Source: a virus
DNA: 59,608 nucleotides
IMG/VR virus record: IMGVR_UViG_3300043602_000092
Location: 1-59,608 of that record
Direction: 5' to 3' (one strand)
Shown: one piece after another, positions 23,585 to 33,044 of the stretch
Layout of the letters: each line of letters opens with the position of its first letter
How positions within the stretch are numbered: position 1 is the stretch's first letter
The notes under the pieces: model-generated
What the model was told of the DNA's origin: nothing
What the model saw: the letters and a program-made list of their open reading frames with translations, nothing else
Database searches by the model: none
Position numbers and translations under genes: made by a program

Positions 23585-24874
23585 ATGGCAACTTTTGACG
23601 AGCGGTTCGGTGGCGATGCTCCGGTGGCAGAGAAGCCGCCCGTTCGCGTCATCATCACCAAGCCAGACGAACCGCAGCCCGAGCAGAAAGACGAGGGGCC
23701 AAAATACGAGCGCGACAAGAACGCCAACAAGGAGATCGCGTATCTTGAGGTCAGGGGACAATACTTCTCCAACTGGACCAGCGTGCGCGTCGAGCAAAAA
23801 TGGACCGAGGCGTTTCCGACTTTTCAGTTTGAATGCACGGAGCAAGTCGATGTTCCTCTCAGCGTTAATGGTGCGCAGTTTGTTCCCGGTGATGTCGTTA
23901 GAGTTTTGCTGGGTGGTGCCCCTGCCGTATTCGGCTACATCACCGAGAGGCATGTCGGATACGACAAGGGTCAGCATGGCGTTCGGCTTATTGGATGTGG
24001 GGATACGTCTGATCTGGTTAACTCCTCCGTCCCGCTCGATAAGCTCGATGGGCACGACAACAAGTCGGTGACGCAACTTGCGAAAGACCTGTCGGCGCAC
24101 CTCAATATTAAAATCCACGAACGCGGCAACGTCGATCAGACCCCGTTCGAGAACATTCAGGTGCAGCCGGGTGAGACACCCATTCAAGCCATCGAACGCT
24201 ACGCCAAGGAGCGCGCGATCCTGATTGGTTCCGAAGCCAACGGCGGCCTGCTCCTGATTGGCGAACATGCGGCGACCACGCGCGGCTGGCTGGTCGAGGG
24301 CATCAATATTCTCAAGGCCAACGCAGTGGCGCGCGACCCGATGGTCTACAAGAAGATTTTCGCCATAGCGCAGAACAAGGGCAGCAATTCGGAGAATGGC
24401 GACAAGGCCAACAAACTGATCGCGGAGGAAAGCGGATCATCGACGCGCAATCGGCACATGGTCGTGGTCGCGGATGTTGCCGACAAGATGCACGGTGTTA
24501 AGCGCCGCGCGGAGATGGAGAAGGTTTTCACCGAGGGGTCGTATATCGAGGCGCAGATCACCGTGCAGGGATGGTTCAAGGACGCCAACGTGTCCGACGA
24601 CATCTGGCGCGCGGGCGAATACTACGCGGTGACTTCGCCGTCCCTGATCCTGCACGACACGGTGATGGGATGCGCGGGATGCACCTACGAGCAGACCAAT
24701 CAGGGCGGCACCACCACGACATTGCAGATGGTGATGCCGATCCACATGAACGGTCGCTTCAATTTCCGGCAGGAGGCCCTCGCCTATCGCGCCAAGATCA
24801 TCAAGGACGCAAAGGATAAGGAAGCGGCGACCAAGAGCGAGCCGTGGACCGGCGGGACCATGAGGACGGATTGA
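23585..24874 (+). CDS. Baseplate hub protein, Mu gp44/gpP-like, 429 aa
   Basis: This is the tail hub in the gp44/late-control D group: YLEVRGQYFSNWTSVRVEQK, FVPGDVVRVLLGG, then IERYAKERAILIGSEANGGL and a lectin-like C-terminal half. It would cap the tube and hold the spike. The gene order gp43-gp44-gp45-gp46-gp47-gp48 is as in Mu. The start has only a weak ribosome site and may rely on coupling. Confidence 0.85.
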   Translation: MATFDERFGGDAPVAEKPPVRVIITKPDEPQPEQKDEGPKYERDKNANKEIAYLEVRGQYFSNWTSVRVEQKWTEAFPTFQFECTEQVDVPLSVNGAQFVPGDVVRVLLGGAPAVFGYITERHVGYDKGQHGVRLIGCGDTSDLVNSSVPLDKLDGHDNKSVTQLAKDLSAHLNIKIHERGNVDQTPFENIQVQPGETPIQAIERYAKERAILIGSEANGGLLLIGEHAATTRGWLVEGINILKANAVARDPMVYKKIFAIAQNKGSNSENGDKANKLIAEESGSSTRNRHMVVVADVADKMHGVKRRAEMEKVFTEGSYIEAQITVQGWFKDANVSDDIWRAGEYYAVTSPSLILHDTVMGCAGCTYEQTNQGGTTTTLQMVMPIHMNGRFNFRQEALAYRAKIIKDAKDKEAATKSEPWTGGTMRTD

Positions 24875-24875
24875 G

Positions 24876-25886
24876 ATGAACAGGAACAGTCTGAGTGAGA
24901 TGTCGGGCCGGGTGATGCACCAGATTGTGCGCCTCACCATGAACAAGGCCAACGACAACCCGATGATGCAGGAGCTTTCGTTTGACGGCATGGTCAACGA
25001 AGGCCGCAAGATTGTCGAGCGGATGCAATCGTTCGGCATGTCGGCAATCCCGATGCCGCGCGACGAAGATGATAAGGGCGGCGGCGGTGGTGGAGGTGGC
25101 GGCGGTGGCCTTGGCAACATCAAGGGGCCTGCCGCTGAAGGCATCGCGCTATTGCTTGGCGGCCAGCGCAATCACCCGGTGGTGATCGCCGTCGATGACC
25201 GCAGGCACCGCCCGATGGGCATGAAGCCGGGTGAGAGCTTTCAATACGACCACCAAGGTCAGGGCACGCTCATTCGCAAGGCCGCGACTTTCATCATGTC
25301 GCTCGATGACGAGGGTGAAGGGAAGCAACCTGGCGGCAAGATGCTTCGCGACAAAGATGGCAGGGCGACCGGCAAGAGCGAGAAGCAGGAGCGGTTCGTA
25401 TCGGTCCGCCATATCAAAAAGGAGAAGCAGGACCGCGAGAAGGGCGGCACCCCGGAGAAAAATATCCAGACGTGGATTGATGCGGGCTGGGACTACGAGA
25501 GGGCATCGGCAGACGAGCGCGCCGAGAAGGCGAGCGCGCCCAATCATGAGGACTACAAGCACGAAGGCAAGGACGAGGACGTAAACAACGAGATGCGCGT
25601 TTCCAAAAAGCGCATTGAGTTTCGATCAGGCAACAAGGTTGTCGGATACTACGAGGGCGGCAAGTGGGTTTTCATCGGTGAGGTCAGGCTGGGCAGCGAG
25701 GATGCCGACCACAACGTCTATGGCAACAACGAAGGCAAGGGCATGACCGCGAAGAAAAGCGGTGCGGGTGCCGTGCTGATCAAGGCACCGCTGCCGGGGC
25801 CGCCGACATCGCTCGATATGCAACCGTTCGAAGCGCGCATCGCAGCACTTGAAGCGCGCATAGAGGAACTGGAGGCATCGCGATGA
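24876..25886 (+). CDS. Baseplate spike/assembly protein V, Mu gp45-like, 336 aa
   Basis: The OB-type domain of gpV/gp45 spikes is visible from FGMSAIPMPRDE through VVIAVDDRRHRPMGMKPGES and FQYDHQGQGTLIR. A run of eleven Gly near residue 70 interrupts the usual loop. A charged insert (about 155-225) and a C-terminal helical coil (LEARIEELEAS) follow the beta-helix part. The trimeric needle pierces the outer membrane. It overlaps gp46 by ATGA. Confidence 0.85.
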   Translation: MNRNSLSEMSGRVMHQIVRLTMNKANDNPMMQELSFDGMVNEGRKIVERMQSFGMSAIPMPRDEDDKGGGGGGGGGGGLGNIKGPAAEGIALLLGGQRNHPVVIAVDDRRHRPMGMKPGESFQYDHQGQGTLIRKAATFIMSLDDEGEGKQPGGKMLRDKDGRATGKSEKQERFVSVRHIKKEKQDREKGGTPEKNIQTWIDAGWDYERASADERAEKASAPNHEDYKHEGKDEDVNNEMRVSKKRIEFRSGNKVVGYYEGGKWVFIGEVRLGSEDADHNVYGNNEGKGMTAKKSGAGAVLIKAPLPGPPTSLDMQPFEARIAALEARIEELEASR

Positions 25887-26389
25887 GGGGCGACGTCCGA
25901 TTTCATCAGCAGTTGGAGTTCCCCGCCTATGCGGTGCAGCTCGATTGGTTGATGAACGACATGAACCTGATCGAGGACGGCTTCGATCTGCAATCGGCGG
26001 TGATCGTCGCGCTGGGCACCAACGCACTCGCGCCACCCGACGAGGAATTGCCAGACCTCGACGGCACCGACCGCGCGGGATGGTGGGGCGACACCGATGC
26101 GCAGGAGTTGTGGGAAGGGTGGCCGGTCGGTTGCCTGCTCTGGTTGCTGCGTCGCGCCAAGATCACCGGGGCAGGAGCGCGAGGCGGATCGACGCTGACG
26201 CGGGCCGATGGCTGGACGCGCGATGCCATGAGGCCGTTCGTTGAGCAGCGCATTGCATCGCGGATCGACGTGGCGGCAGAGAAGGTTGATACCGACCGCA
26301 TCGACATTGCCGTCACGATCTTTCGCGGTCCTGATCGCGCAATCGAGCTTCGCTATGCGGACCTCTGGGAAGAATTGGGGAGAGGCTGA
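25883..26389 (+). CDS. Baseplate wedge protein, Mu gp46 family, 168 aa
   Basis: This is a GP46-type protein (lysozyme-like gp25-related wedge component). ALGTNALAPPDEELPD and GWWGDTDAQELWEGWPVG are signature phrases. Size and position between spike and gpJ-like gene fit. Overlapping starts link it to both neighbours. Confidence 0.88.
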   Translation: MRGDVRFHQQLEFPAYAVQLDWLMNDMNLIEDGFDLQSAVIVALGTNALAPPDEELPDLDGTDRAGWWGDTDAQELWEGWPVGCLLWLLRRAKITGAGARGGSTLTRADGWTRDAMRPFVEQRIASRIDVAAEKVDTDRIDIAVTIFRGPDRAIELRYADLWEELGRG

Positions 26390-27477
26390 TGCCTTGGGCA
26401 ACACCTACGCTGAAAGAGACGCGGCGCCTGACGCGCGACTATGTGCTGTCGCAGTTGGGTGCAAAGGCGATGATCCCGAACAGCGTGCTGCGCATCATGA
26501 GCGACAGCATGTCGGGCCTTGCCCATCTCACCATGCTCTACATCGACTGGTTGTCGAAGCAGTTGATGCCAGACACCGCCGAAACCGAATGGCTCGACCG
26601 GCACGGCGTGATCTGGCTTGAGAACGCGGACGGCTCCAAGGGCAGGAAGGCGGCGTCCTACGCCAGCGGGACGGTGGAGTTCGCCGGGGTTTCCGGGGTC
26701 ATCGCTCCCATCGGCACGCTACTCCAAGCGGCCAATGGCGTGCAGTATCAGACCGTAACCGAAGCGGTCGTCGGGTCGAGCGGCGTTGGCACCAGCGAGG
26801 CGGTGGCCCTCACCGCAGGACTGATGGGCAATCTTCCTGACGGCACCAGCATTTCATTGGTGCAGCCGGTCGCTGGCATCGAATTGACGACGCTGCTGGG
26901 CGATATGGGCGGCGGCGTCAATCAGGAAACCGACGATCAGTTGCGCGAGCGCATCCTGCAGCGCATCCAGAACCCGCCGATGGGCGGCAGTCAGGCCGAC
27001 TATGTGCGCTGGGCACTGTCGGTGCCGGGTGTCACCCGCGCGTGGGCCGAGCAGGAAATCGGCCCCGGCACGATGACCATCCGCTTCCTGATGGACGACC
27101 TGTATCCCGACAATTACGGACTGCCGACAGAGGACGACATCTCAGAGGTCCGCGACTACCTCGACAAGATGCGTCCGGTCACGGTTTACGATTGCTTCGT
27201 GATGGCACCGATCCTGTTTTTCTACGACATCACCATCCGCCATCTCACCAAGGACGACCCGACCGTTCGCGGACGCATCGAGCAGCAGATCAAGGACTTG
27301 GAGATGCGCCGCTCGAAACCTGGACAGACTTGGTATCGGTCGTGGGTCGATGAGGCGATCAGTCAGGCGGTCGGTGAGGAGACGCACGAACTGGATTATG
27401 AGACGACCATCATGCCTGAACCGGCCTACATGCCGACGCTGGGCACCGTTCTCTACACGGACATTGATCCGAAATGA
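26389..27477 (+). CDS. Baseplate J-like protein, Mu gp47 family, 362 aa
   Basis: This is a baseplate wedge core protein. MPWATPTLKETRRLTRDYV opens as in Mu gp47, followed by GTVEFAGVSGVIAPIGTLLQ, and QETDDQLRERILQRIQNPPM, the conserved centre of the Baseplate_J family. It normally pairs with gp48, encoded next with a four-base overlap. Confidence 0.92.
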   Translation: MPWATPTLKETRRLTRDYVLSQLGAKAMIPNSVLRIMSDSMSGLAHLTMLYIDWLSKQLMPDTAETEWLDRHGVIWLENADGSKGRKAASYASGTVEFAGVSGVIAPIGTLLQAANGVQYQTVTEAVVGSSGVGTSEAVALTAGLMGNLPDGTSISLVQPVAGIELTTLLGDMGGGVNQETDDQLRERILQRIQNPPMGGSQADYVRWALSVPGVTRAWAEQEIGPGTMTIRFLMDDLYPDNYGLPTEDDISEVRDYLDKMRPVTVYDCFVMAPILFFYDITIRHLTKDDPTVRGRIEQQIKDLEMRRSKPGQTWYRSWVDEAISQAVGEETHELDYETTIMPEPAYMPTLGTVLYTDIDPK

Positions 27478-28343
27478 CCGACCCTGATCGCCACGTCACC
27501 CGGAGCGGAGAGGACTATGCCGAAGCGATGCTCGCATTGCTTCCGCAGGGGCAGGCGTGGCCGCGCGACAGCGAGAGTGCCCTCGCGCGGGTGGTCAAGG
27601 GCCTGACGAAAATCTGGGGCGATGTCGAATATCTGGCATCGCTACTGCTTGAGCGTGAGAGCGATCCCCGCAAAACATTGCCGTCGCAGGGCGACCCGCC
27701 GCAAGCGGGTTTGCTGACGGATTGGGAGCGCAATTGGGGACTGCCCGACCCCTGCTATGAAGAACCGCAATCCGTCGCGGAGCGGCAGCAGGCACTCGTC
27801 CGTCGAATGACCATCGAGGGCGCTCAGTCGCGGGAGTTTTTCATTCAGGTCGCCAAGGAGATTGGCTACCACATCACCATCAAGGAATATCGCCCGTTCT
27901 TTGTCGCGATGGATGGCTGCGGCGATTGCCGTCAGTATGGTGCCGCCGGGGCACCCGACCCGATCATGCGCAATCAATGGGGCCAGCCCATCATGAACGC
28001 GCGCGGCGACGGGCCGGTGAAGGAAGGCGAGCTATCAGGCTGGCCGAACTACGGCTTGGGGCCGTTGGCGAACCGCTACTATTGGACGGTGTACGTCGAT
28101 CAGGCATCGCTGACATGGTTCCGTTGCGGTGCGAGCCAGACCGGCATTGACCCGCATCTGCGCATCGGCCTCGCGACCGATCTGGAGTGCCTGCTCAATC
28201 GGTGGAAGCCAGCGCACACGGTCATCATCTTCAACTATGAAGGGTTGTCGATGCCTGCCGAAAATTACGAGTGGTTCAGGGTCGGTGAACATCACTGCGG
28301 CGTCGATCCGCACTGCCACATCTGGATCGCAGGAACACCATGA
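27474..28343 (+). CDS. Tail protein, Mu gp48/DUF2313-like, 289 aa
   Basis: The N-terminal 150 residues match DUF2313 (YAEAMLALLPQGQAWPRDSE, then SDPRKT and LLTDWERNWGLPDPC). The C-terminal part carries two related segments, WFRCGASQTGIDPHLRIG and WFRVGEHHCGVDPHCHIW, an internal duplication that may bind the fibre. It is the last baseplate gene before the fibre set. Confidence 0.85.
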   Translation: MTDPDRHVTRSGEDYAEAMLALLPQGQAWPRDSESALARVVKGLTKIWGDVEYLASLLLERESDPRKTLPSQGDPPQAGLLTDWERNWGLPDPCYEEPQSVAERQQALVRRMTIEGAQSREFFIQVAKEIGYHITIKEYRPFFVAMDGCGDCRQYGAAGAPDPIMRNQWGQPIMNARGDGPVKEGELSGWPNYGLGPLANRYYWTVYVDQASLTWFRCGASQTGIDPHLRIGLATDLECLLNRWKPAHTVIIFNYEGLSMPAENYEWFRVGEHHCGVDPHCHIWIAGTP

Positions 28344-28356
28344 ACAGGAGGGTTAA

Positions 28357-29655
28357 GTGAAATATAACGCACCATTCGGCAACACCGACGAAGATGCCGT
28401 CTACACCAACGGCAACCCCGAAACCGGCACGATGGGTTCGATCCCGCCTGCCGCGTCCATCGAATATCCGCAGCGCGAGATTGTGCATCTCATCAGCAAG
28501 ACCGGGATGGTCCCCGACAATGGCGACCTGTTCCAGCTGGCGAGCGGCGTGCAGAGCGGCAAGCTGATCTATTACGAGGACTTTGGTATCCCCAACGTCT
28601 ATCTGATCAACGCCGATCCGCCGATCTCCGCTTACAAGGCGGGGCAGCACTGGAACGTCAAGATCATCAACCCGAATACGGGGTCCGCGACGATCAGTAT
28701 CAACGACCTTCCGCCGCGCGAGCTTGTCACGCGCGATGGCGTGGCATTGAAGGGTGGAGAGTTGGCGGCTGGCGAAGTGGTCATGCTGGTCGATGACGGC
28801 GAGAGCCTTCAGCTTCAAGGCACCGGCTCCATCGGTGCCATCATGACCGCGCCGAAGAATTATTACTGCGACGCCTTTCTTGGCAACGACACGCTGTATG
28901 ACGGCACCAGTGCCACGGTGATCGCGGGCACGTCGCATGGTCCGTTCCGCACGGTCCAGCGCGCCATCACCGCCGCTCAGTCATGGAACATGAATGGCTA
29001 TTACATCGTGGTCTATTGCGCGGACGGCACCTATCCGCCGTTCTCCTGCGGAGCATTGAACGGTTCTGGTGGCGTGCAGATCACCGGCAACCTCGCCAAT
29101 CCCGGCAACGTGGTGATCAGTGCCACCGCTGGCGAGGCGATCTTCGTTTCGGCGCCCGGCTGGAACATCTGCGGCTTCAAGGTGCAGTCATCCGGTCGCG
29201 GCGTGGCCCCGCATATGGGCAACGGCGTCCGCCTGTTCGGCGGTGCGATCCTTGGTGTCTGGAATATGGATTTCGGTCCCTGCTACGACGCCCACATCAG
29301 CGTGCAATCGACCTCTACCTTGATCTTGGCGGGGCCGCAGAATGGCGTCCCCGACGCTTTCCTCCGCGTCAGTGGCAACGCACCGCAGCACATGATGTCG
29401 TTCCAGAACGGCTTCATCCATCTTGGCGGGCAGATACTTAGTATCCTTGCCCCGTTGAGCATCGGCTATTGGGCCATCTCGATGGAGAACTCCGTCATCG
29501 ACGCCTACTACGCGCCGACGATCACCGGCTACGCCAACGTGACAGGAAAGAAATATGCCGCCTACATGAACGGCGTCATCAACACAGGTCAAGGCAAGAA
29601 CTATTTCCCCGGCACCGTCGCGGGAGAGGAAAGCACAGGAGGTCAATGTGGTTGA
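28357..29655 (+). CDS. Tail fibre with beta-helix region, 432 aa
   Basis: An N-terminal attachment region (PPAASIEYPQREIVHLISKT) like that of phage fibre adaptors is followed by a right-handed beta-helix-like part with Asn/Gly turns (about 170-420) and the start of a helix-forming segment TAAQSWNMNGYYIVVYC. Such folds bind or cut surface polysaccharide; no catalytic residues are assigned. The start is GTG with AGGAGGG upstream. Confidence 0.75.
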   Translation: MKYNAPFGNTDEDAVYTNGNPETGTMGSIPPAASIEYPQREIVHLISKTGMVPDNGDLFQLASGVQSGKLIYYEDFGIPNVYLINADPPISAYKAGQHWNVKIINPNTGSATISINDLPPRELVTRDGVALKGGELAAGEVVMLVDDGESLQLQGTGSIGAIMTAPKNYYCDAFLGNDTLYDGTSATVIAGTSHGPFRTVQRAITAAQSWNMNGYYIVVYCADGTYPPFSCGALNGSGGVQITGNLANPGNVVISATAGEAIFVSAPGWNICGFKVQSSGRGVAPHMGNGVRLFGGAILGVWNMDFGPCYDAHISVQSTSTLILAGPQNGVPDAFLRVSGNAPQHMMSFQNGFIHLGGQILSILAPLSIGYWAISMENSVIDAYYAPTITGYANVTGKKYAAYMNGVINTGQGKNYFPGTVAGEESTGGQCG

Positions 29656-30250
29656 GAACGAACACGCACTAAAAATCACCGGGATGCGGGTCTTCAGCGT
29701 CTTCAACGATTACTGGCTCGCGGACGATGGCCGCGTCTACGGCAGTGCCAAGCAGGAAATTGTCACGGCCAAGGACGCGGACTATGCGGAGTGGATCGAG
29801 AACGGCAACGTGCCGAAGTCTTGGCCGCGCGACATGAAGGGCAAGCAGACCAACGAGGCACTTCAGGAAGTGCTGACGCCCTACAATCTGTTTGCCGGGT
29901 TGCGCGACTATGTTGCCTTCAAGCGCAGGCAGAAAGAGTTCGGCGGCATGACCAGCAGTGCGGGACTTCAGGTCCACACCGACGCCGCCTCGCAGACGCG
30001 CATCATGGGCCTCTACATCCTGCAAAAAGAGAACCCGTCCGCTACGACTGCATTTCAATCCGCCGATGGAAAAATCCACAGTCTTGAAGCGGCGGATATT
30101 TTGCAGCTTGTCAACGACCTGGTAGCGCACACCAACGACTGCTTCATGATCGCGGGCAACTTGATCGCGCGCATCGACGCCAACGTCATCAAGACGCGCA
30201 GGGAGGTGGATAACGCATTCGCCACCAAGGCAGAGAAGGCAAAGAAATGA
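29648..30250 (+). CDS. Fibre-associated DUF4376-like protein, 200 aa
   Basis: The C-terminal 100 residues (SLEAADILQLVNDLVAHTND, with paired helices) resemble DUF4376 proteins encoded next to tail fibres. The N-terminal part is mixed. It begins with GTG at 29648 overlapping the fibre stop and is coupled to the next gene through ATGA. A role in fibre assembly or attachment is likely from context. Confidence 0.6.
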   Translation: MVENEHALKITGMRVFSVFNDYWLADDGRVYGSAKQEIVTAKDADYAEWIENGNVPKSWPRDMKGKQTNEALQEVLTPYNLFAGLRDYVAFKRRQKEFGGMTSSAGLQVHTDAASQTRIMGLYILQKENPSATTAFQSADGKIHSLEAADILQLVNDLVAHTNDCFMIAGNLIARIDANVIKTRREVDNAFATKAEKAKK

Positions 30251-30591
30251 CCATCGTCAATATCACTGTCGCGAACGACGCCGACTTCAATCGGGTCTTT
30301 CAATACAAGACGATCAGCGGCGTTCCCATCGACATCACTGGTGCGACGATGGTGATGATGCTGCGTCGCCACGCCAGCGACGAGGCGGCGGTGTTGCGGC
30401 TTGGCACTGACACCGGAGAAATCACGCTGACCGATCCGGTGCAGGGGATGTTCGCAATCAAGATAGTGCAGGACCGGCTGGAGCGATTGGAAACCGGCGA
30501 CTTCGCCCACTCGAATGTGATGACGCGCGATGGCGGCAAGCGGAGCATCTGGACCGGCACCTTCACCAACAATCCGGGGCCATCCAGATGA
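30247..30591 (+). CDS. Small baseplate/fibre beta-domain protein, 114 aa
   Basis: This is a beta-sandwich-like protein with the pattern (DFNRVFQYKTISGVPIDITG, MVMMLRRHA) common in small phage proteins that resemble the BppU N-terminal domain. It sits between fibre genes and overlaps both by four bases. It is probably a virion attachment module; no enzyme motif was found. Confidence 0.6.
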   Translation: MTIVNITVANDADFNRVFQYKTISGVPIDITGATMVMMLRRHASDEAAVLRLGTDTGEITLTDPVQGMFAIKIVQDRLERLETGDFAHSNVMTRDGGKRSIWTGTFTNNPGPSR

Positions 30592-31265
30592 GTACGGTTA
30601 TCGAGGTCGAGGAAGAAACCGAAGTCGTCATCGTTCAAAGCGAGGACGATGATGTCGTCATCGTCAACGAGGAAGCTATCGTTGAGGTCATTCCGCAGAC
30701 GCTCGATGAAGCAGTGGTCGTGCAGGCACCGGAGGATGTCGAAACCATCTATGTCGGAGACGTTGGTCCGCCGGGACCGCAGGGCGTGCCGGGACCGCCG
30801 GGGCAGACGGGACCGAAGGGCGAGAAGGGCGACAAGGGCGATCAGGGATTACAGGGCATCCCCGGCACCGCGATTTACATTGGCGACGGGGCACCACCAA
30901 ACCCGACGCACGGGATGATGTGGTGGGACAGCAATTCAGGAAACACCTACCTGTATTATGCGGACCCATCATCGAACCAATGGGTGCAGCAGAACACGGT
31001 CTTCGACGCATATCTCGACGCGGGCACCCCCGGTCTGCCAGAGGCGGTCGATGATCGCGTGGCGCAATTGCTTGTCGCTGGAAGCAACATCGCGCTCGAC
31101 TACGACGACACCGCGAACACCATGACGATCAGTTCGACGGGCGGCAGTGGAACGGGTGGGATCGAAGAAGCACCAATGGATGGCATTGCATACGGACGGC
31201 AGTCCGCCGCGTGGCGTCAAGTCCTGATGGCATCGGGCGACGTTGTTGATGGAGGGAATTTCTGA
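30588..31265 (+). CDS. Collagen-like fibre protein, 225 aa
   Basis: An acidic N-terminus rich in Glu/Val repeats leads into about 14 Gly-X-Y triplets (GPPGPQGVPGPPG and following), expected to form a collagen-like triple helix. A small C-terminal domain with WWDSNSGNTYLYYADPSSNQ resembles short phage fibre head units. Such triplets stabilise trimeric fibres. It overlaps the next gene by one base. Confidence 0.75.
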   Translation: MSTVIEVEEETEVVIVQSEDDDVVIVNEEAIVEVIPQTLDEAVVVQAPEDVETIYVGDVGPPGPQGVPGPPGQTGPKGEKGDKGDQGLQGIPGTAIYIGDGAPPNPTHGMMWWDSNSGNTYLYYADPSSNQWVQQNTVFDAYLDAGTPGLPEAVDDRVAQLLVAGSNIALDYDDTANTMTISSTGGSGTGGIEEAPMDGIAYGRQSAAWRQVLMASGDVVDGGNF

Positions 31266-32485
31266 TGGCTGACGTACTAAGGATCAAGCGCAGGACAGGC
31301 GGTGCGCCGGGCGCCCCGGCAGGACTTGCGAACGCGGAGCTTGCGTTCAACGAGGTCGATGACACGCTCTATTATGGCAAGGGCACGGGCGGTGCAGGCG
31401 GCACGGCGACGACCGTCATTCCAATCGGCGGTGCGGGTTTGGGATCGTCGGCCCTGCCGTTGATGGACGGCACTGCGGCGGCGGGCACTTCGTCCACGCA
31501 CTCCAAGGGCGATCACGTCCACCCGACCGACACCTCGCGCGCCCCGCTCAACTCGCCTGCATTCACGGGCGTGCCGACCACGGCAACCACACCCGCGAAC
31601 GGCGACAATACGACCAAGCTCGCGACCACCGCCTTCGTGATCGCAACGCGGCTCGATCAATTGCAGCCGCCGACCGTGGACGTGCCTTGGAATAGCAAGC
31701 GTATCACCGGCCTGCTCGATCCGAGTGCGCCGCAAGACGCGGCAACCAAGGGCTATGTGGACGGCGTTGCGCAGGGCATCGACACGAAGCCGTCATGCCA
31801 ATACGCCAGCACGGCCAACCTCACGCTATCGGGTCCGCAGACGGTCGATGGTGCCGCCGCCGTCGCGGGCGACCGGGTGCTGGTGAAAGACCAGACTGTC
31901 CCGGCGAACAATGGCATCTATATCGTCCAGACCGGCGTGTGGACGCGACCGCCCGATGCGGATGTGTGGAACGAACTGGTCGCCGCTTTCACGTTCATCG
32001 AGAAGGGCACGGTCAACGCCGACAGCGGATGGGTCTGCACCGTCGATGCCGGTGGCACGCTGGGCACCACGGCAGTCGCATGGACGCAATTCTCCGGTGC
32101 GGGCCAGCTTGTCGCTGGTGCTGGTCTGGTCAAGAGCGGCAACCAGGTTGACGTTGGTGGAACGGCGGGGCGGATTTCGGTTGGTGCCGACAGTGTGGAC
32201 ATCGACGCTGCCTATGCTGGACAGGCCAGTATCACCACGGTCGGCACTATCGCGACCGGGACATGGAACGCCGCGCTCATCGCGGTGAACAAGGGCGGGT
32301 CCGGTGCGGCGACGTTTGCGGCTGGCTATCTCAAAGCCAACGGCGTCAATCCATTCACCACCTCTCCAACGATCCCGAACGCGGACATCGCAGGGCTGGG
32401 TTCGATGGCGTTGCAGAACGCAAACGCGGTGGCGATCACGGGCGGAACGATTGATGGCGTCACGTTCGACTGCGGGACATTCTGA
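31265..32485 (+). CDS. Tail fibre protein, 406 aa
   Basis: It opens with VLRIKRRTGGAPGAPAGL and ELAFNEVDDTLYYGKGTGG, a module found at the start of many phage fibres, followed by the PLNSPAFTGVPTTATTPANG and TTKLATTAFV repeat unit typical of fibre shafts. The C-terminal 250 residues are beta-rich. The following gene is a shorter paralogue of its first 150 residues. Confidence 0.75.
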   Translation: MADVLRIKRRTGGAPGAPAGLANAELAFNEVDDTLYYGKGTGGAGGTATTVIPIGGAGLGSSALPLMDGTAAAGTSSTHSKGDHVHPTDTSRAPLNSPAFTGVPTTATTPANGDNTTKLATTAFVIATRLDQLQPPTVDVPWNSKRITGLLDPSAPQDAATKGYVDGVAQGIDTKPSCQYASTANLTLSGPQTVDGAAAVAGDRVLVKDQTVPANNGIYIVQTGVWTRPPDADVWNELVAAFTFIEKGTVNADSGWVCTVDAGGTLGTTAVAWTQFSGAGQLVAGAGLVKSGNQVDVGGTAGRISVGADSVDIDAAYAGQASITTVGTIATGTWNAALIAVNKGGSGAATFAAGYLKANGVNPFTTSPTIPNADIAGLGSMALQNANAVAITGGTIDGVTFDCGTF

Positions 32486-32487
32486 GG

Positions 32488-33036
32488 ATGGCCGACACGC
32501 TACGCATCAAGCGGCGTGCAGCGACAGGATTGGCCGGTGCCCCAGCCTCTCTTGCGGCGGCTGAAATTGCCTACAATGAAAAAGACGACACGCTGTACTA
32601 TGGCAAGGGCGACAGTGGCGGCTTGGCGACAACCGTGCTTCCGATAGCCGGTCCCGGCACCTTCGCTCCGCTTAACTCGCCTGCGCTGACCGGCACGCCG
32701 ACTGCACCGACAGCGACAGGCGGGACCAGCACCACGCAACTTGCCACCACCGCCTTTGTCACCAACGCAGTGGTCGCGGCGGGTGGCGCGGCACCGAGCA
32801 ATGCAATTCCACTCGTTGAAGGCGTCCCGGCGGCGGGAACGTCTGCGCTATACTCGCGAGCGGATCACGTCCATCCGCGAGGCCCTGCCGTCGCAGACGT
32901 ATCCGACACCGCGCCATCATCTCCGGTCAACGGGCAACTCTGGTTCAAGAGCAACGCAGGCAAGCTGATGATCTTTATCGTGGACGCAAACTCGTCGCAG
33001 TGGGTCCAGGTCGGCGGCGCCGAGGTGAATAGGTAG
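32488..33036 (+). CDS. Tail fibre module, paralogue of the preceding gene, 182 aa
   Basis: LRIKRRAATGLAGAPASL, EIAYNEKDDTLYYGKGDSGG and PLNSPALTGTPTAPTATGG repeat the layout of the previous protein at lower identity. The C-terminus (SPVNGQLWFKSNAGKLMIFI) is a different small domain. A local duplication followed by tail exchange is the simplest reading. It probably forms part of a branched or alternative fibre. Confidence 0.7.
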   Translation: MADTLRIKRRAATGLAGAPASLAAAEIAYNEKDDTLYYGKGDSGGLATTVLPIAGPGTFAPLNSPALTGTPTAPTATGGTSTTQLATTAFVTNAVVAAGGAAPSNAIPLVEGVPAAGTSALYSRADHVHPRGPAVADVSDTAPSSPVNGQLWFKSNAGKLMIFIVDANSSQWVQVGGAEVNR

Positions 33037-33044
33037 GAGCTAAA

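Noticed and set aside
25075-25110. Poly-Gly run in gp45-like as a frameshift or assembly error
   Set aside because: The frame stays open and the family sequence resumes; treated as a linker.
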